Of a stretch of DNA of 64,000 nucleotides, positions 33,419 to 45,559 are shown piece by piece. Position numbers and translations under genes: made by a program. The stretch is from Sclerotinia nivalis. Its lineage: Eukaryota; Ascomycota; Leotiomycetes; Helotiales; Sclerotiniaceae. The stretch lies in assembly GCA_029531795.1 (NCBI GenBank), contig JAPEIS010000001.1, positions 6,572,001 through 6,636,000 on the forward strand, read 5' to 3'. A model generated the notes under the pieces. That model did not search any database. It saw only the letters and a list, made by a program, of their open reading frames with translations, and was not told the DNA's origin. The number at the start of each line of letters is the position of its first letter. Position 1 is the stretch's first letter.

Positions 33419-35056
33419 TTCGGCGCAGGCAGTGCTTGCTACGTGAAATAGATATGGAATATTGAAATCATGGGAGGGGTGGGTGGAAGTGGGGAACGCT
33501 CAAGAATCTTTGCTTACAGGATCCATGGTCGCGGTAGACAAAAAAGTACAACCAGCTTCCAGACTTTCCAACGTCCTTCTCAGGTGTACAAGACCAATAG
33601 GAAAGAAAGAAAAGAGAAGAAAAGAGGAAGGTAGAAATTAAAAAAAGGTTGGTGGTTTAGAGCCGAGCAAAATGAGGAGAGAAGAAAAAGAGGATGGTAT
33701 ATTTAAAAGCGATGATAATGTCCTGCAAGTTTTGTACACTTTGGAATGAATGAATTCAATAGAGAATTGCTTTTGAATCTGTGGTGCTAGATGGGATGTT
33801 TCAATGTTGGTTTGTGTTTTTGGTCGTAGTAGCGTAGCGGCGGCAGTGTAGTAAGTTTCTAGGTAGTGTAATGGTGGTGGTAGTGATAGTGATAGTGAGT
33901 TCCTTCGTTCTTGCCTTGTTAAGATAGTATTCTAGTTAAAGTAGTCATTACTCTCTGGTCGTTCTTTCCGAATTGCCAATGCAAGCTTGAGTGGATTCTT
34001 GAATGTGGGTTGAGAATCGCTTGTGGTCACAATGAAGTGTGAAGTGTGGCGTAAAGTAGGAAACAAGTACCCAATAATGACGTTCGGTTTTTGGGGGGGG
34101 CAGGGGGGTTGATGATGGGATGGGATTTTGATCTCTGATAACTTTGAGTACTCAATATTTATTTATCGATTGTTTATACCTCCTCGAGTACATGCGGAAT
34201 GGGCCACTAGGTATCTTTTGACATAGACAGGATTACTAAGTTCATGGCCTCGTACGCATTGGTTTTCAAGGGCAAAAGGGCATCAAAATGATTCACTCTC
34301 TGTTGAGCATAACAATGTGAATTAAAGTTTGAATGGCCCTGAACGGTTTCTTTTCTTCACTGCCAACTTAAACATGGCTGAGTGAGTAGTGCTAACCTTT
34401 GTGGCTCTGGCGCCATAATAACACCACATATATACCTAGGCAGGTATGTAGGTATCTAATCTAATATTTGTAATAGCTATGAGCATGTAAAAAGATATAC
34501 AATCCTGTCTGTTGGATCACCAAAAGCGATAAAATGAAACATTCAATATTTGGCGTATGTAGTACCTATTCTCGCCGTTTAATTGCAGTCCTCGAAGCAA
34601 TCTTTCCTCCACTAACGAAAGCTGGATAGAATACTAGAACATAAAATCAAACCACAAATAAAAAATACACTATAGGGTTCAATATTTTCAAGATAAAGGG
34701 TTCGAGTGTTAAGTTTTACAAAAAGACACAATGGAATAGTGATATTTGTTACTCTATTCGCTGATAGAGAAGCAGTATATAGATAGGCGATGTATATACC
34801 CAAGTATGCAGGTAGACTTCCCCAAACGTTTATACGAGTCAAACTATATGATAAACATTATATTATGATTTCCCCAGCTATTCTATGGTATCATGTGAAG
34901 TTCCTCAACTTCAAAAAGCAAGAATAAAAGCAATGGATATATGGACGCCCCAAACTACAAATTATAACGAAGAATCTCTCTTTAGATGATGCCCCCGCCC
35001 CCGCGATATTACAACTTTCAAAAGAGATCAAGGATCCTGCCGCCATTTTGAGTCTT
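33419..35056. other. Intergenic region, no gene seen
   Basis: It covers the upstream region of the deubiquitinase and the 3' side of SFH5. There is a purine-rich stretch near 33600..33700 (minus-strand pyrimidine-rich leader of the deubiquitinase) and GTAGTGATAGTGATAGTG repeats near 33875. No protein-coding signal was seen. Confidence 0.6.
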
Positions 35057-36353
35057 CTAGTCAGATTTTGGAACATCGCCCCCAGAATATTTAACTGTAA
35101 GACCACTTTCCAATTCTTCACCCTTTCCTCCGTATTCCTTGGGCAACTTCTCGGCAATACCAGGAATTTCAGCACCAAGGTTAGAACCGTAGCTGAGCGG
35201 ATGGAATTTTTTGATTGTGTCGGCGCTCAAAAAGATTTTCATAGCTGTGAATACCCAACCCATGACCATGGGAACATTTACGAAGAACTTTTCTTTCAAT
35301 AGCTCAGGATAAGCCATGCTGAATGTCTGGATTGTCTCTTTGGATGCAGCACGGATACTTGGGTCCATTCGTAGGAAACTGACATTGAGATAATCGTGGA
35401 CCTGGATCATACGATATGGATCAGCACCGTTCTCGGGAATCTTTTCTGTTGCTGAGGCAAGATCTAACTCTCTGATGGACAGTTCCATAAGAGCCGCTCT
35501 CCATCTCAGAAACCTAAGTCATAAGATCAATACAATGTCAACACCACAGCTGATAGGTTACTCACTCAGGCACGTCACTGAAAGTCTTCTTGACATCCTT
35601 CACTGCCCCGTAGATGTTCCATGTGATAACTTCTTTGCCGCCCTCGCTGGTAGGATAAGACGTTACATATCCCAATTTACCAAACTTAACTTTATCAAAC
35701 TCAGTATCCTCCAAGAGCTTTTGTGGTTGCGTAGCCTTTCGCCATTTCAGAGCCTCGATCAATTGAGCTTTGGCTTTGGTAACATCTTTTGTGTTCGCCC
35801 GTAAGAATTTCTCGAGTACTAAACTTGTTTGGACGTGATCTTCCGATGGATCAAGTACAATTCCCCACATCTCATTGTGTCCAGCTACTTCGAGGATTGC
35901 CGGCAATTCTGAAAAGAATTTGGACAATGGGGAGCCATCATGTGTTTTAGTAGTCTTGTCGAATGAGACTGAGGGTTGGGAGGTTGAAAGCGCTTTCTCC
36001 ACATCGGCGTCTTCTGTAGATTCTGCTCTGGCGGCTGCTTCCGCGTCGGCTTCCCTAACAGACTCCAGCTTGACGGCTGTTTCTTGGTGTTGTTCCGTAG
36101 TGGGTTCTGTGGCTACTGACTTAGTTGTTGATGGCTCCGTAATTGTAGGTTTTGGTTCTTCAAGCGCTATCTGTGCAATTGGCGTTGGGCCTTCAACCTT
36201 TACCGTTGTTGACTCTATTGTTGTGGGTTTTAGGTCCTCGACGATTAATGGTTCTGGCTCCATCGTTGTAGTTTTTGGTTCAACAACCTCCTCTGGGACA
36301 TTAGCCTTTGCGATGTTTGTATCGACCTCCGCACTCATTCTTGGGTTCGTCAT
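35057..36353 (-). CDS. SFH5: Sec14-like CRAL-TRIO protein Sfh5
   Basis: Two exons (35566..36353, 35057..35513) encode 414 residues. A low-complexity N-terminus of about 130 residues is rich in Thr, Glu, Pro and Val (repeated EPKPT-like segments). It is followed by the CRAL-TRIO N helix region (LVLEKFLRANTKDVTKAKAQ) and the lipid-binding fold. The fold has EVITWNIYGAVKD, YRMIQVHDYLNVSFLRMD, YPELLKEKFFVNVPMVMGWV and KKFHPLSYGSNLGAEIP, typical of SFH5. Family members bind phosphatidylinositol or haem and act at ER/plasma-membrane contacts. The intron 35514..35565 (52 nt) is needed to join the two halves. An alternative start is the second Met at 36338. It is divergently oriented with the CRH gene. 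Confidence 0.92.
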
Positions 36354-37196
36354 TCAACAATGAATTAATTAATTAGTACAGGATTAAAAGGTGATCGCTG
36401 CCAACCTTTTTCTGATCGTTTTAATCTTCTGGCAGTGGCATTGACATGGGCATTGACATGGGCATTGGCATTGGTATTGGTATATAATTTGTCCTACACC
36501 ACAGCATTTATTTTGTTAACTTCCGACTCACCGACGCTAATCGACCAAGCCAATCAACACAAAGCATTCAAGGGCTTTCAAGTTTCAACACCCAGCCAGC
36601 CTTCTTTGCTTCATTATTACTCGTATACTCGAATTGAATCGAGGCTGAGCTTCGGATACTAGTAGATAAGATCTTACCGACTCCAAGAGATGTGCCATAT
36701 TATGTACCTAGTACTCGGTGCTGCGTATACATTTTGGTCCACCATCCAACCTCTTGATTAATTTCTTTTCTTTTTCTTTTTCTCTTACTCTTTCTCTTAA
36801 ACGATGCGATGACGATTGGAGTTTTGCTATACCACTTTTCTTCTGGAACTAAATTGAATCCTTGTTTATAGGTCTCTGATGTATCAAAATGTACAACACG
36901 ATAATGAGGTGGCTGGGACAAAGATAATATCTCCTGCAGCCTCATATACCCACACGAGTAGCTGCATGAAACGGTATATTTCCATATTCACTTCCGTTGA
37001 AGGGTACTTACCCATATATTTTTCGGATCTTTTTACAATCTTTCGAACGCACAACGGTAGCTAACCTTCAGCGACAATTTGGAGCTCTTCTTGGTAATCG
37101 ACTCCAGCCTTCAAGTAGATCGATCACTGATCTAAGCTGTTGTGGGACAATAATTGTCCTTCTGCAACTCGCCTTTCATCTCATCTAATCTTGGAG
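36354..37196. promoter_or_regulatory. Divergent intergenic region between SFH5 and the CRH gene
   Basis: These 843 bp must hold both promoters. Visible are TGGGCATTGACA/TGGCATTGG direct repeats (36437..36482) and a polypyrimidine tract (about 36758..36800) of TTTCTTTTTC units. No gene was seen. Individual transcription-factor sites cannot be assigned. Confidence 0.5.
36437..36482. repeat. Short tandem GGCATTGACATG repeats
   Basis: Three to four 12-mer units (GGCATTGACATG) degenerate into GGCATT/GGTATT 6-mers. Confidence 0.85.
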
Positions 37197-38710
37197 ATGT
37201 TTCCCAAACTTATTCTCACCGCTGCAACAGCATTATTGTCTGCTAAAACAACCTTTGCACAGACTTACAGTTCTTGTAATCCATTATTTACAAGTGAGTG
37301 GCTTCATTTCCTTACTTTAGTGAAATGTCACTGACCTCACACCAGCCAGCTGTCCCGCGAACACTGCTTTGGGAAAATCTATTGATGTCGACTTCACTTC
37401 TGGATCAGTAGATGCCTTCACTGGCTCCGGCGATATCACATATGACTCCAATGGCGCTTCGTTCACAGTATCCAAATCAGGCGATGCACCGACACTTTCC
37501 AGTATCTTCTACATCATGTTTGGAAAGGTGCAGATCACAATGAAGGCAGCTCCTGGTGCGGGTATCGTTAGCACATTGGTACTGCAATCTGACGACTTGG
37601 ATGAAATTGATATGGAATGGCTCGGAGCGGATGATACCGAAGTACAAACGAATTATTTCGGCAAAGGCAAGGTCACAGATTACAATCGTGGAGCTTTTAA
37701 CCCCGCTCCAAATAACCAAGGTGAATTCATCACTTATACTATCGAATGGACCTCAGAGCAGCTCGTTTGGTCGGTAGGTTCTACCGTCGTCAGAGTTCTT
37801 ACACCAGCTACAGCCGACGCCGATCAATACCCGCAATCACCAATGCAAATCAAGTTCGGTGCATGGTCTGGAGGGGATTCATCGAATGCCCCAGGTACAA
37901 TTTCATGGGCGCGTGGTCCAACCGATTACTCTGCTGGACCCTTTACTATGGTTGTTCAGTCAATTGACGTTAGTGATTATTCCACCGGTACACAATATAG
38001 ATACGGAGACGAATCTGGAAGCTGGACATCAATCGAAGCTGTCGGCGGATCAGTAAATGGCAATGTGCCAGCCTCAGCTTCAGCCGTTCAAACTGCTGGT
38101 GCTGCAGCTGTCACATCCAGCTCCCCAACTATCCCAGCCGGAATCAATAATGGTAACTCGGCCACTCGAACCGGGTGGCCTTGGGTTGCCGGGACGCAAA
38201 CCGTATCAGAAGTGACATGGAGTACCGGGCCAAGCATTCCTTCAGGTTGGGAAATATCTTCTACCGGGAAAATTGTCCCTGTGAGTGCTTCACCTATAAG
38301 TACGTGTCGATCTCTCCCCATATTTCTTATGCTCCTCAAATACTGATTTGACTATCTAGACATCCGCAGGATCAACCCCCTCCTATTATGCGGGCCTTTC
38401 GCCTTCTTCTTCTTCGCTGCAATCAGGAGATGGCCTTGAAACGATCACGGGCTGGGATTCAAGAGGATTTGCTGTAACGAGCACGGTTTTTGTAAGATGC
38501 AGCACGGCAAAAAGCTACAACCAGCAAGGGTTTCTGGTAACAGGAACAGCGGCTTGTACGACTGGGATTGGCCAAGCAGGCCTCGGTACAAATGCTGCAG
38601 GTGCCATTGGCGGAAAAGTCAGGAGCACGAATAATGCTGCAAATAATCGAAAAGCCTTGCCTACAGTGTTTGGCATGGTAGCGGCGGTCATTGGGGGTTT
38701 GTGGGTTTAA
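37197..38710 (+). CDS. GPI-anchored CRH-type GH16 transglycosylase (chitin-glucan crosslinking)
   Basis: Three exons (37197..37293, 37346..38280, 38360..38710) encode 460 residues. There is a signal peptide (about 1-21), then SCNPL..CPANTALGKSIDVDFTSG. The GH16 catalytic box LDEIDMEW has Glu near 119 and 123, and WTSEQLVWSVG and MQIKFGAWSGGD follow. A Ser/Thr-rich stalk leads to a hydrophobic C-terminus (FGMVAAVIGGLWV) preceded by Asn/Ser-rich residues, as expected for a GPI anchor. CRH/UTR2 enzymes attach chitin to beta-1,6- or beta-1,3-glucan at the cell wall. The last intron (38281..38359) is the uncertain point. If retained, translation stops at 38346 and the anchor is lost. The C-terminal exon has four Cys-containing segments not always present in this family. 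Confidence 0.9.
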
Positions 38711-40955
38711 CAAAAACTCAATACGCTATATGGGTTTATGGATGGGTTTGGATTGGAAGGAAAAGGGAGTCTGATATGATATATTATGGTTTGAAAATGT
38801 ATGGAACGGTTATTTAAACTCTAACAGAAATGTTCCTTAAAGGAAGAGATGGCTGTATGAATGCACATACAAAGGAACAAGTTAATGATGGATAATGGAT
38901 AAGAGGAAATTAGGTTCTAATGATGAGGATAAAGATGAATGACAAATGACTACACATATATCTCTCTGCCTTGAATTTCCATGGTAGTTACAGAGCATGC
39001 ATGTCATCATGTCCCTTGTAAATTTTCTTTCCATGTTATGTATGTTCTAATAAATTGAAATAAATTTATTCAATCAAATAGAGAGACTAAAGCGAATGGT
39101 TATAGCACATGACAAAGGTTGAATCTCAAGACTAATTCGGATGTTGTGAATCTCAAGAGAATAATTCACTTAACTTAGAGATGCAAAAGAGGATATAAAA
39201 ATGAAGGATAGCAATTGGATGAAAAAGTAATCTAATGACTGTAAGCAATGAAAAGAGATCTCTGAAGAAACCTCGAAAGAACTTATCCTGTTTTATATCT
39301 TAGAAAAGGGGTCTAATTAATTGAGGAGAACAAGCGAGGATATAGAGTGCATGGGGTAGGAGATGGATAGCTATCCCAGTTCAGAAGGGAAAATGGAAAA
39401 AGGAATGGAAAAGTCAAGGGGAGCATGTTTTTAACATTGTCTGTCATATGAAAGAGAGAAAGGGGCAATCCAGGAATGTAAGCGAAAATACTTATATGAA
39501 TTGATCAGATATGTAATTGAGATATAGAAGAGTGAATTTTAGTTATGTCAAACAAGATATTCCACACATAGTTATCTGCAAGATAGGTAACTTTACTCTC
39601 TTTCTCTAGATATATGAAAGCGCCCTCTTAAGATATTGGATTCCTTTCAGCATATACAACATACAACATCCAGAAAGCAATCACAATTAGGATTGTGAAT
39701 AGATAGAGATGGACTACTCCTTCATGTAGCGTTTTGAAAGGTTGGTAATAGTTGCCAGGCATCGCGGAGCTTCAAGTTTACCTTTTGATGCACATTTCAA
39801 AGCATGAGTTGCCGGATTTATGCTAGGACTTTTGTGAACTTTTCCTTTATCTGAAGTTATAAAGAGGAGCTTTAGCCCATGAGCAATGCAAAGTGGCTTG
39901 TTGCACTCCGGATTTAGGAACCCAAAGTCACTTGAATACATCTCACAGCGGTGACCGGGGCTCAAATCATTAAAGGAAAAGTATTGAATATTTGTACTAC
40001 TCTCTTCAATTAAATATCCAACCCCGAATATCATATGCTTATGTTGCACATCTGATGCTTGTACGGCAATACCCCACCTTTGGCTTTTTGCCAGCTTGAG
40101 CCAGCTTGAGGCCAGATGGATCATGCATTATGGTAATTTAGCAGTTGTGTGCCAACGAGCGTTCATTGGACAAACGAGATAGATTGTGCAAATGAAACGT
40201 TACAATGCATAGGGATAGTAACAAATAACAGTCAGAACTTTCAGAGCTCTTGGGCTCCTGGGAAGAATGGATGAGATGTGACGTAGTGCCAGTCCTGATA
40301 TAGAGCAAAGAATGCTCATTTTTCATACACTGGTATGATTGGTTTCTCTAAACACTTTATTTACTTGAGGTCAAAGTATCAATGAAATGCTGATAAACTT
40401 TAGGTGAGGACTGTATTGCGGAACCATTACTCGACCAAAGAAAGTGCATGCCCAACGATGAAGCTGTATATAATAAAACCGGATGAAGAAAAGAGATATG
40501 TGTGGTTTCATACAATGGTAGCGAAGACGAACGGTGGCACTGTATATCCATAGTCATTTTTGTCTCAAAATCTGTTGTAAACCTTCCCGAAGAGTCGAAA
40601 GACGCAGGAAATGTTATGAAACAAGAGATATCAATTGTTAATCTGTCTTAAGTCACAAGCTCTCGAAATTCGTACCTAGTGTTGATCAATCGGTATCCGC
40701 CAGCAACCTAAGAGAGGGATTTCCGCCTCTCCAAATTTTGCTTCGAGAACAAGTTCGGTAATTCATCACCATGACAGATCCATAAGATTTCCGGTGAGTA
40801 CCGACTCTACTTACTCAACTGTTCCTAAAAGAATTCCTCGCACTGCTGATACCTGTAGTTCTCAGGACTTCATCAGTAAAGGCCTTCTGTAAGCAGCTCG
40901 GAGAAGGAGGAGAGACTGCATACCGTCTTAAGATTCCTTGTCGTTATCTTCATTT
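38711..40955. other. Long intergenic region with only doubtful ORFs
   Basis: It is AT-rich downstream of the CRH gene. Three short minus-strand ORFs (39714..40124, 40138..40326, 40357..40557) follow one another. I could not join them with sensible splice sites, and their proteins resemble nothing I know. Confidence 0.5.
39714..40124 (-). CDS. Hypothetical ORF, weak support
   Basis: It encodes 136 codons beginning MIHLASSWLK. There are scattered Cys (CEMYSSDF, PECNKPLCIAHG, LKCASK, RCLATI), no membrane span and no clear signal peptide. Codon use is not clearly coding and there is no recognisable domain. It may be a small unknown protein, the last exon of an unrecognised gene, or a chance frame. 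Confidence 0.2.
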   Translation of the reverse strand: MIHLASSWLKLAKSQRWGIAVQASDVQHKHMIFGVGYLIEESSTNIQYFSFNDLSPGHRCEMYSSDFGFLNPECNKPLCIAHGLKLLFITSDKGKVHKSPSINPATHALKCASKGKLEAPRCLATITNLSKRYMKE

Positions 40956-41720
40956 TCAATTGGGCCAAAACACCAATTCGTAACTCAAACCTTTGTAGTG
41001 ATTCAAGACTCGTGAATAATGCTTACAGTTGGCTCTTGATCCCAACCATTCGTGATGCATGTTGGGATAAGACTCGACAACTCCATTTCCCACTTCAAGA
41101 ATATCTTTGTATTCTTCCACAGCCTTAGCATTCTCACTACCTAAGGCAAGCAAAATATAGGGAGCCGTGATTTTTTCCGCATCCTCCTTCGTCAGTCAAT
41201 TAGCAAGCGTCAGATCAATGATATCCTTGGCGCTTTGGGTAACTCTGTGAAAAACTTAGCCCGGACGTACTTAAAGGGAAACTGCCCATGGAGTCCCTAT
41301 CCTAGATGTAGCGGGCGCAACCTGCTTCTACCTGTCAAACCCCGATAACATATCACATTAATCAAACATCAAAGATTATTTTACCGCCTCATCGTAACCC
41401 CAAAGCTTGCCCAAGACTTCGCCCCATCCCATTTCTTTCCACAATCAGCCACAACTTCGGCCGTAAGCTTTCCCATCTTTCAATCGTATGTAAAAATTCC
41501 ACGAATGCAGCTTTAGCAGCTTTGGTTCTCCCGCTTGCATCCGTGTACCACTTTACTTGAACTGCTTTTCCATTGAAGAGATCTGGGACGATAACAACGG
41601 TATTGAGAGGTGCAAGAGCAGCTGCTAATAAATCAGCAACTTGTGGATTTTGAGGTGCGGCACCAAATACATAGCAGATGACCATAAGTGCAGTTGTGGG
41701 GGTTAGATACACCTATCAAC
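40956..41720 (-). pseudogene. Dienelactone hydrolase family pseudogene
   Basis: From the right, the frame reads TPTTALMVICYVFGAAPQNP, then LLAAALAPLNTVVIVPDLFNG and AAFVEFLHTIERWESLRPKL, all typical of fungal DLH-family proteins. The expected nucleophile box (GYCWGGK-type) falls at 41378..41400, where a one-base frame break and a TGA for Trp destroy it. Further on, SAKDIIDLTLAN is followed by TGA and then LTKEDAEKITAPYILLALGS, and the frame ends with VVESYPNMHHEWLGSRANCK, the usual catalytic-His region. The N-terminus and middle are missing. The family hydrolyses dienelactone or related esters in aromatic breakdown. Several independent lesions make function very unlikely. Confidence 0.72.
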
Positions 41721-42705
41721 CTTGGTTGAGATTATTGAGCCTTGAAGATGGAGAATGGAAAATGGAGAGAGATGAGACAGTAAACCTGCTACGCAGCGAT
41801 TGCTGGTGAAGACAGAAACAAACCACAGCGAAAGATTCAGCGAATGAAAGGCAGAGATATTGGGGAGAGTAGTAGATGATAGTCGCACTAAAGATTTATT
41901 GACTAGGGATTAGACGGATTCTGAGGTTGAGAATGTGGAAGAGTGATCAAGTAGATGGAAATTACTGGGTACCTAGTAAGTAGATAGGTAGTTCTTGTAT
42001 CTGTCTATATATATATCTGCTGCTAAATTACTTTAGTTTTTATAAGATATCGATGAAATGATCTAACAAAGCCACGAAAAGTCGGATCAATTCCTAACTG
42101 AATTTGGTAAGCCGCTACTAGAAACACAATAAGAAGTCATGGTAGAAACCATATCCAAAAGGACTGAGGAAAGATACCATATACAACGAAATGTGTAATT
42201 GTAAAGAGATTTTGAGGAGTAATGCTGTGAATGTCTTGTTTGGGCATTCTTTAAATCCCGATCATGGCAGTATCACGTGATTCGAACAACAAATGGCTCA
42301 CCGTATCGGATCAACTTCCGGTTCAGCATTGAAGCTTCTTGTTACCTTTCCCCTTTCTTTCCTTCGCTTTTCAATCTCTTCACAGAAACATAAGCGGATT
42401 GATTACAGTATCTCAACAGGGCGATTGATCTATGAACAATGAGGCTTTGCTTATCAAAACAGAAACTTCACACTAAGATGTTCAAGTGTTTACTTCTAGG
42501 CTCTGGCTTCCCACATCCGGGGACCTATTCTTTCATGGTTTCACAGATCAAGCATGAACAAAGTCAAAGGCAGACAAAGAGCGTCAATATCAAACTTTGT
42601 CAATAGTAGCATGGCCTACACGATGTTGTCTCATACTCGAAATTCACGAGAACCTCGACAGCTCTCATTTCTTCTCCTGAACAATCTCTACTCGCAAATA
42701 TCAGG
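41721..42705. other. Intergenic region upstream of the RING gene
   Basis: No coding sequence was identified. It contains a perfect TCACGTGA palindrome at 42273..42280. It probably holds the promoter and 5' leader of the gene starting at 42706. Confidence 0.55.
42273..42280. promoter_or_regulatory. TCACGTGA E-box-like palindrome
   Basis: It is an 8-bp palindrome 426 bp upstream of the RING gene start, matching the consensus of Cbf1/bHLH regulators in fungi. A chance occurrence is possible. Confidence 0.3.
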
Positions 42706-45041
42706 ATGCCTCCTCCGCCGGGAGAGTTTATAGATCAAATAGCGCGCGTGGCTCACGCTCAGCTAGAATGGAATGAGTACCTAAAGACAAGGAGAAGTAG
42801 ACTCAAATTCATCACCGAAAAGGCCGTCAACGACGATGGCTACGACTACATCATCGAAGGAAAAGATTACGCCATAGGGGAGGCAGAATTGGAGAAAAAA
42901 TTGATTTTCTCCGGTAAAGGTCCGCAGAAAAGAAAAGTAAAAAGCTATGTGGAATCAAGTAAAGAATCTTGGTTTTCCGGCATAGACATGCTTGGCGGGG
43001 GATCTCCAAGAGATACTATAGGACTTTTGGGACTACTAGCCGCCGCCAGTGTTGGCGATAAATTCATAGAGCGTTATTTTGATGATTTGGCGACCAATGA
43101 TGGCGCATGGCTCCATAAAAGTCAATTTGAAGGCCATAAGGCGGATTATCCTCTGTGGACGGCGCAAAATGATGAAACATCGTTGAAGCTTCAACAATTT
43201 CATGCCATGGTGGATGCGCTCGCGAAACATCCAGACTCGCCAAGACTCTGGAAACATCTCAATGCGATGTTTCGTCTCAGTGGCTATTTGATGAAAATTC
43301 TGAGATTCGTTGATGAGCAAAATGCTCACCTGGGGGGCCGGCCGGCATTGCCGGATGGTTCAAATATAGAAGAACCTCGAGTAAGGGCAGCCTGGGTACT
43401 ACATAGGGCATGGGTAAGATTGCTTCACTTTCGGTCGTTAAGTTTAGGATCGCGGCCTCGTGGAGTAGATCAACTTAAAAACATTCTCGTTATTGCTAGA
43501 GCACAGTTAGAGGAGGAGATCCGTGGCGTCCCTGCTGATAGCAGAAATATTCTTGAAGCACTTTTAGGGTTCGAAACCACATTGGGGACTCTGACCCTAT
43601 TCTTGAAAGCACTAGCAACTGAATTTGGCGAGGATGCCGTTCCAAAACCAGGCGCGCAAAGACCTTATAGTGTATCGGATTTCAACATAGATGCTGATCG
43701 TGTAGGTGCGTCGTGGAGTCAGGTAAGTATCGTAATACTATTCAGTGATAATGAATGCCACTGACCGAAAGCCAAATAGATCACCCAGGCCTTGAGACCC
43801 GATCCACTAGGCAAAGTTATTAATCCACTTGCGCATATGCTCTTGTGGTCTCAATTACTTGATCGTGCTGCCGACTTTGAGGATAAGAACAATAGGTACT
43901 ATGTCGAAGATCATCTTATCGATAATCGTATCCTCGCTGAAGACGAATACTGGGAGTTGACGAAAATTTTATCTCAAAGGGGTTACAATCCTGATGTTAT
44001 AAAATCTCGGCTTCCCGATGCTGCACAAGAACAATATGTGAGGGCACTAGCGAGAAAAGTCTCACAGGTTAATGTAAACAGGCGTAATTTTCTGCTCTTA
44101 CGAGATTGGTCCAAGAAACGACCTTGGTAAGTTACATCGTAGCCTCTCATATTTCGTCTTTCAAGGCAACTGCTGATCTCGAAAGGAAACAACTATATTG
44201 GGTGTTCGACACCGTTACAACAGATTCCTGGCGTGAAGTCATTGACGATTTTTACAACACTATTGAATCACTCAAATGCGTACCCGCAGAGCTCGAAGAC
44301 GAACTAGAAGCATCAAATATGAGAGCAAGAATAGAAGCCGATCCAGAATCTGAAGCAAACTTGTTTGCAAACGTTTTTCCCATCCACCCACTTCCCAGTC
44401 ATGACCCGTGTAAGTACGCTGGTGCTTACTTTGGTAATTGCGTATACTGCCTAGAAGACTACACACCGGGAGAGCTGTGGTTACGCTTTTTCTGCGATCA
44501 TATGGTGCATTACGATTGTGGTCGTGACGCAGTAAGTAATCTTCACATTTATCCCCTTTTCTCTAGCAGAATTGGTAAACACTAACATCGCTTTTCTAGT
44601 GGGATAACCCAGGAAACCCGGATTTTAGGTGTCCTCTTTGTAGGCAGACACAGTCATGGCAGCTCCACGAAGTTGCAGGTATCATACCAGAGGCCCTGGA
44701 CTTATGGGATAATGTCGATCTTGTGGACGCAGAAGAAGTCGCTATTCACCCTATTGTTCAAATGGAGGGTACCCCGGCGGATGAAGAAGGCTTTAAAGAA
44801 CTCTACTGGGAAAGTGAGGCTGCGCGTTTAAATGCGAGTGAAGCGGTAAGTCTCAAGCTTGAAGATACGGAAGCGTGAATGAAGGCTAATCCAAGAATAG
44901 TGGGATATTCACTATTACGGTTTGCCAAGAAGCCTCCACCACGAGATGGCACAAATGAGAAATGCAAGAAGAAAGCGTGTTTTAGCCGCAAGACTTGCGC
45001 GAGCTGAGAAAGAGAAAGAATTTCCCACATTAGCAGAGTAG
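42706..45041 (+). CDS. RING-H2 zinc-finger protein, probable E3 ubiquitin ligase, otherwise unknown
   Basis: Five exons (42706..43722, 43780..44126, 44186..44531, 44600..44845, 44901..45041) encode 698 residues. The first 540 residues are helical, with no family I recognise. The RING-H2 pattern starts near residue 541: CVYC, 14 residues, then C-D-H-M-V-H-Y-D-C, and closes with CPLC across the next intron. Spacing of the H-X2-H pair is canonical. The C-terminus is basic and helical (MRNARRKRVLAARLARAEKE). RING-H2 domains recruit ubiquitin-conjugating enzymes, and no substrate can be inferred. There is no signal or membrane span. It stands between two pseudogenes (DLH at left, COMT at right) yet is fully intact. 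The acceptor at 44185 was chosen because it alone keeps KQLYWVFD in frame. Confidence 0.85.
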
Positions 45042-45559
45042 TCAGATCAAGCGATCTCTGTGCCCTCTTCTATGGCAATCACGTTTGATGATACGGACGG
45101 AGTGTGCCGCTTTTGTTTCTTTTTTCTTGGACTGGTAAACTCATTGATCGTGATATCGATTGCCTGGTACTATATTATCACTCATCTGGAGGATTCACCT
45201 TCAGTGTATATCTGATTGGTCAATGAAGTGTCTGGTATGCAGTGCTGTTTCTTTTTCTGTTGAGAACATACTTGATTCTTATCTCCTAGTAATGCTTATT
45301 GTGTCACTACACCACAAATAGCTCTACTGTGTTCGAGTGATTGCGCGTGCCTCAAACTCTTGGTCTCTTCAAGATTAATTCTTCTCGCAATATAGTATTG
45401 AGATTAGATAGATCAAATCGAAGGTGCATTTTAAATGTTTATACTGAGTCTAACAAATGAGCTTATGTTCGTGTCATGAATGTATATTGGGCCATTTCTG
45501 TCCAAAAAAAGGTTTTAATACCAAGTTGACGAGTCTTCAACACAAAATATTTGCCTGTT
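45042..45559. other. Intergenic region, no gene seen
   Basis: It holds the 3' flank of the RING gene. No coding signal was seen before the COMT pseudogene. Confidence 0.55.

Noticed and set aside
33520..33535. Extra first exon (ATGGATCCT) for the deubiquitinase
   Set aside because: The splice to the acceptor near 33440 does not keep the frame of MAYDPHTDF; left as only a possibility.
39714..40557. Three successive minus ORFs as one spliced gene
   Set aside because: The donors and acceptors tried led to immediate stops; only the longest is listed, with low confidence.
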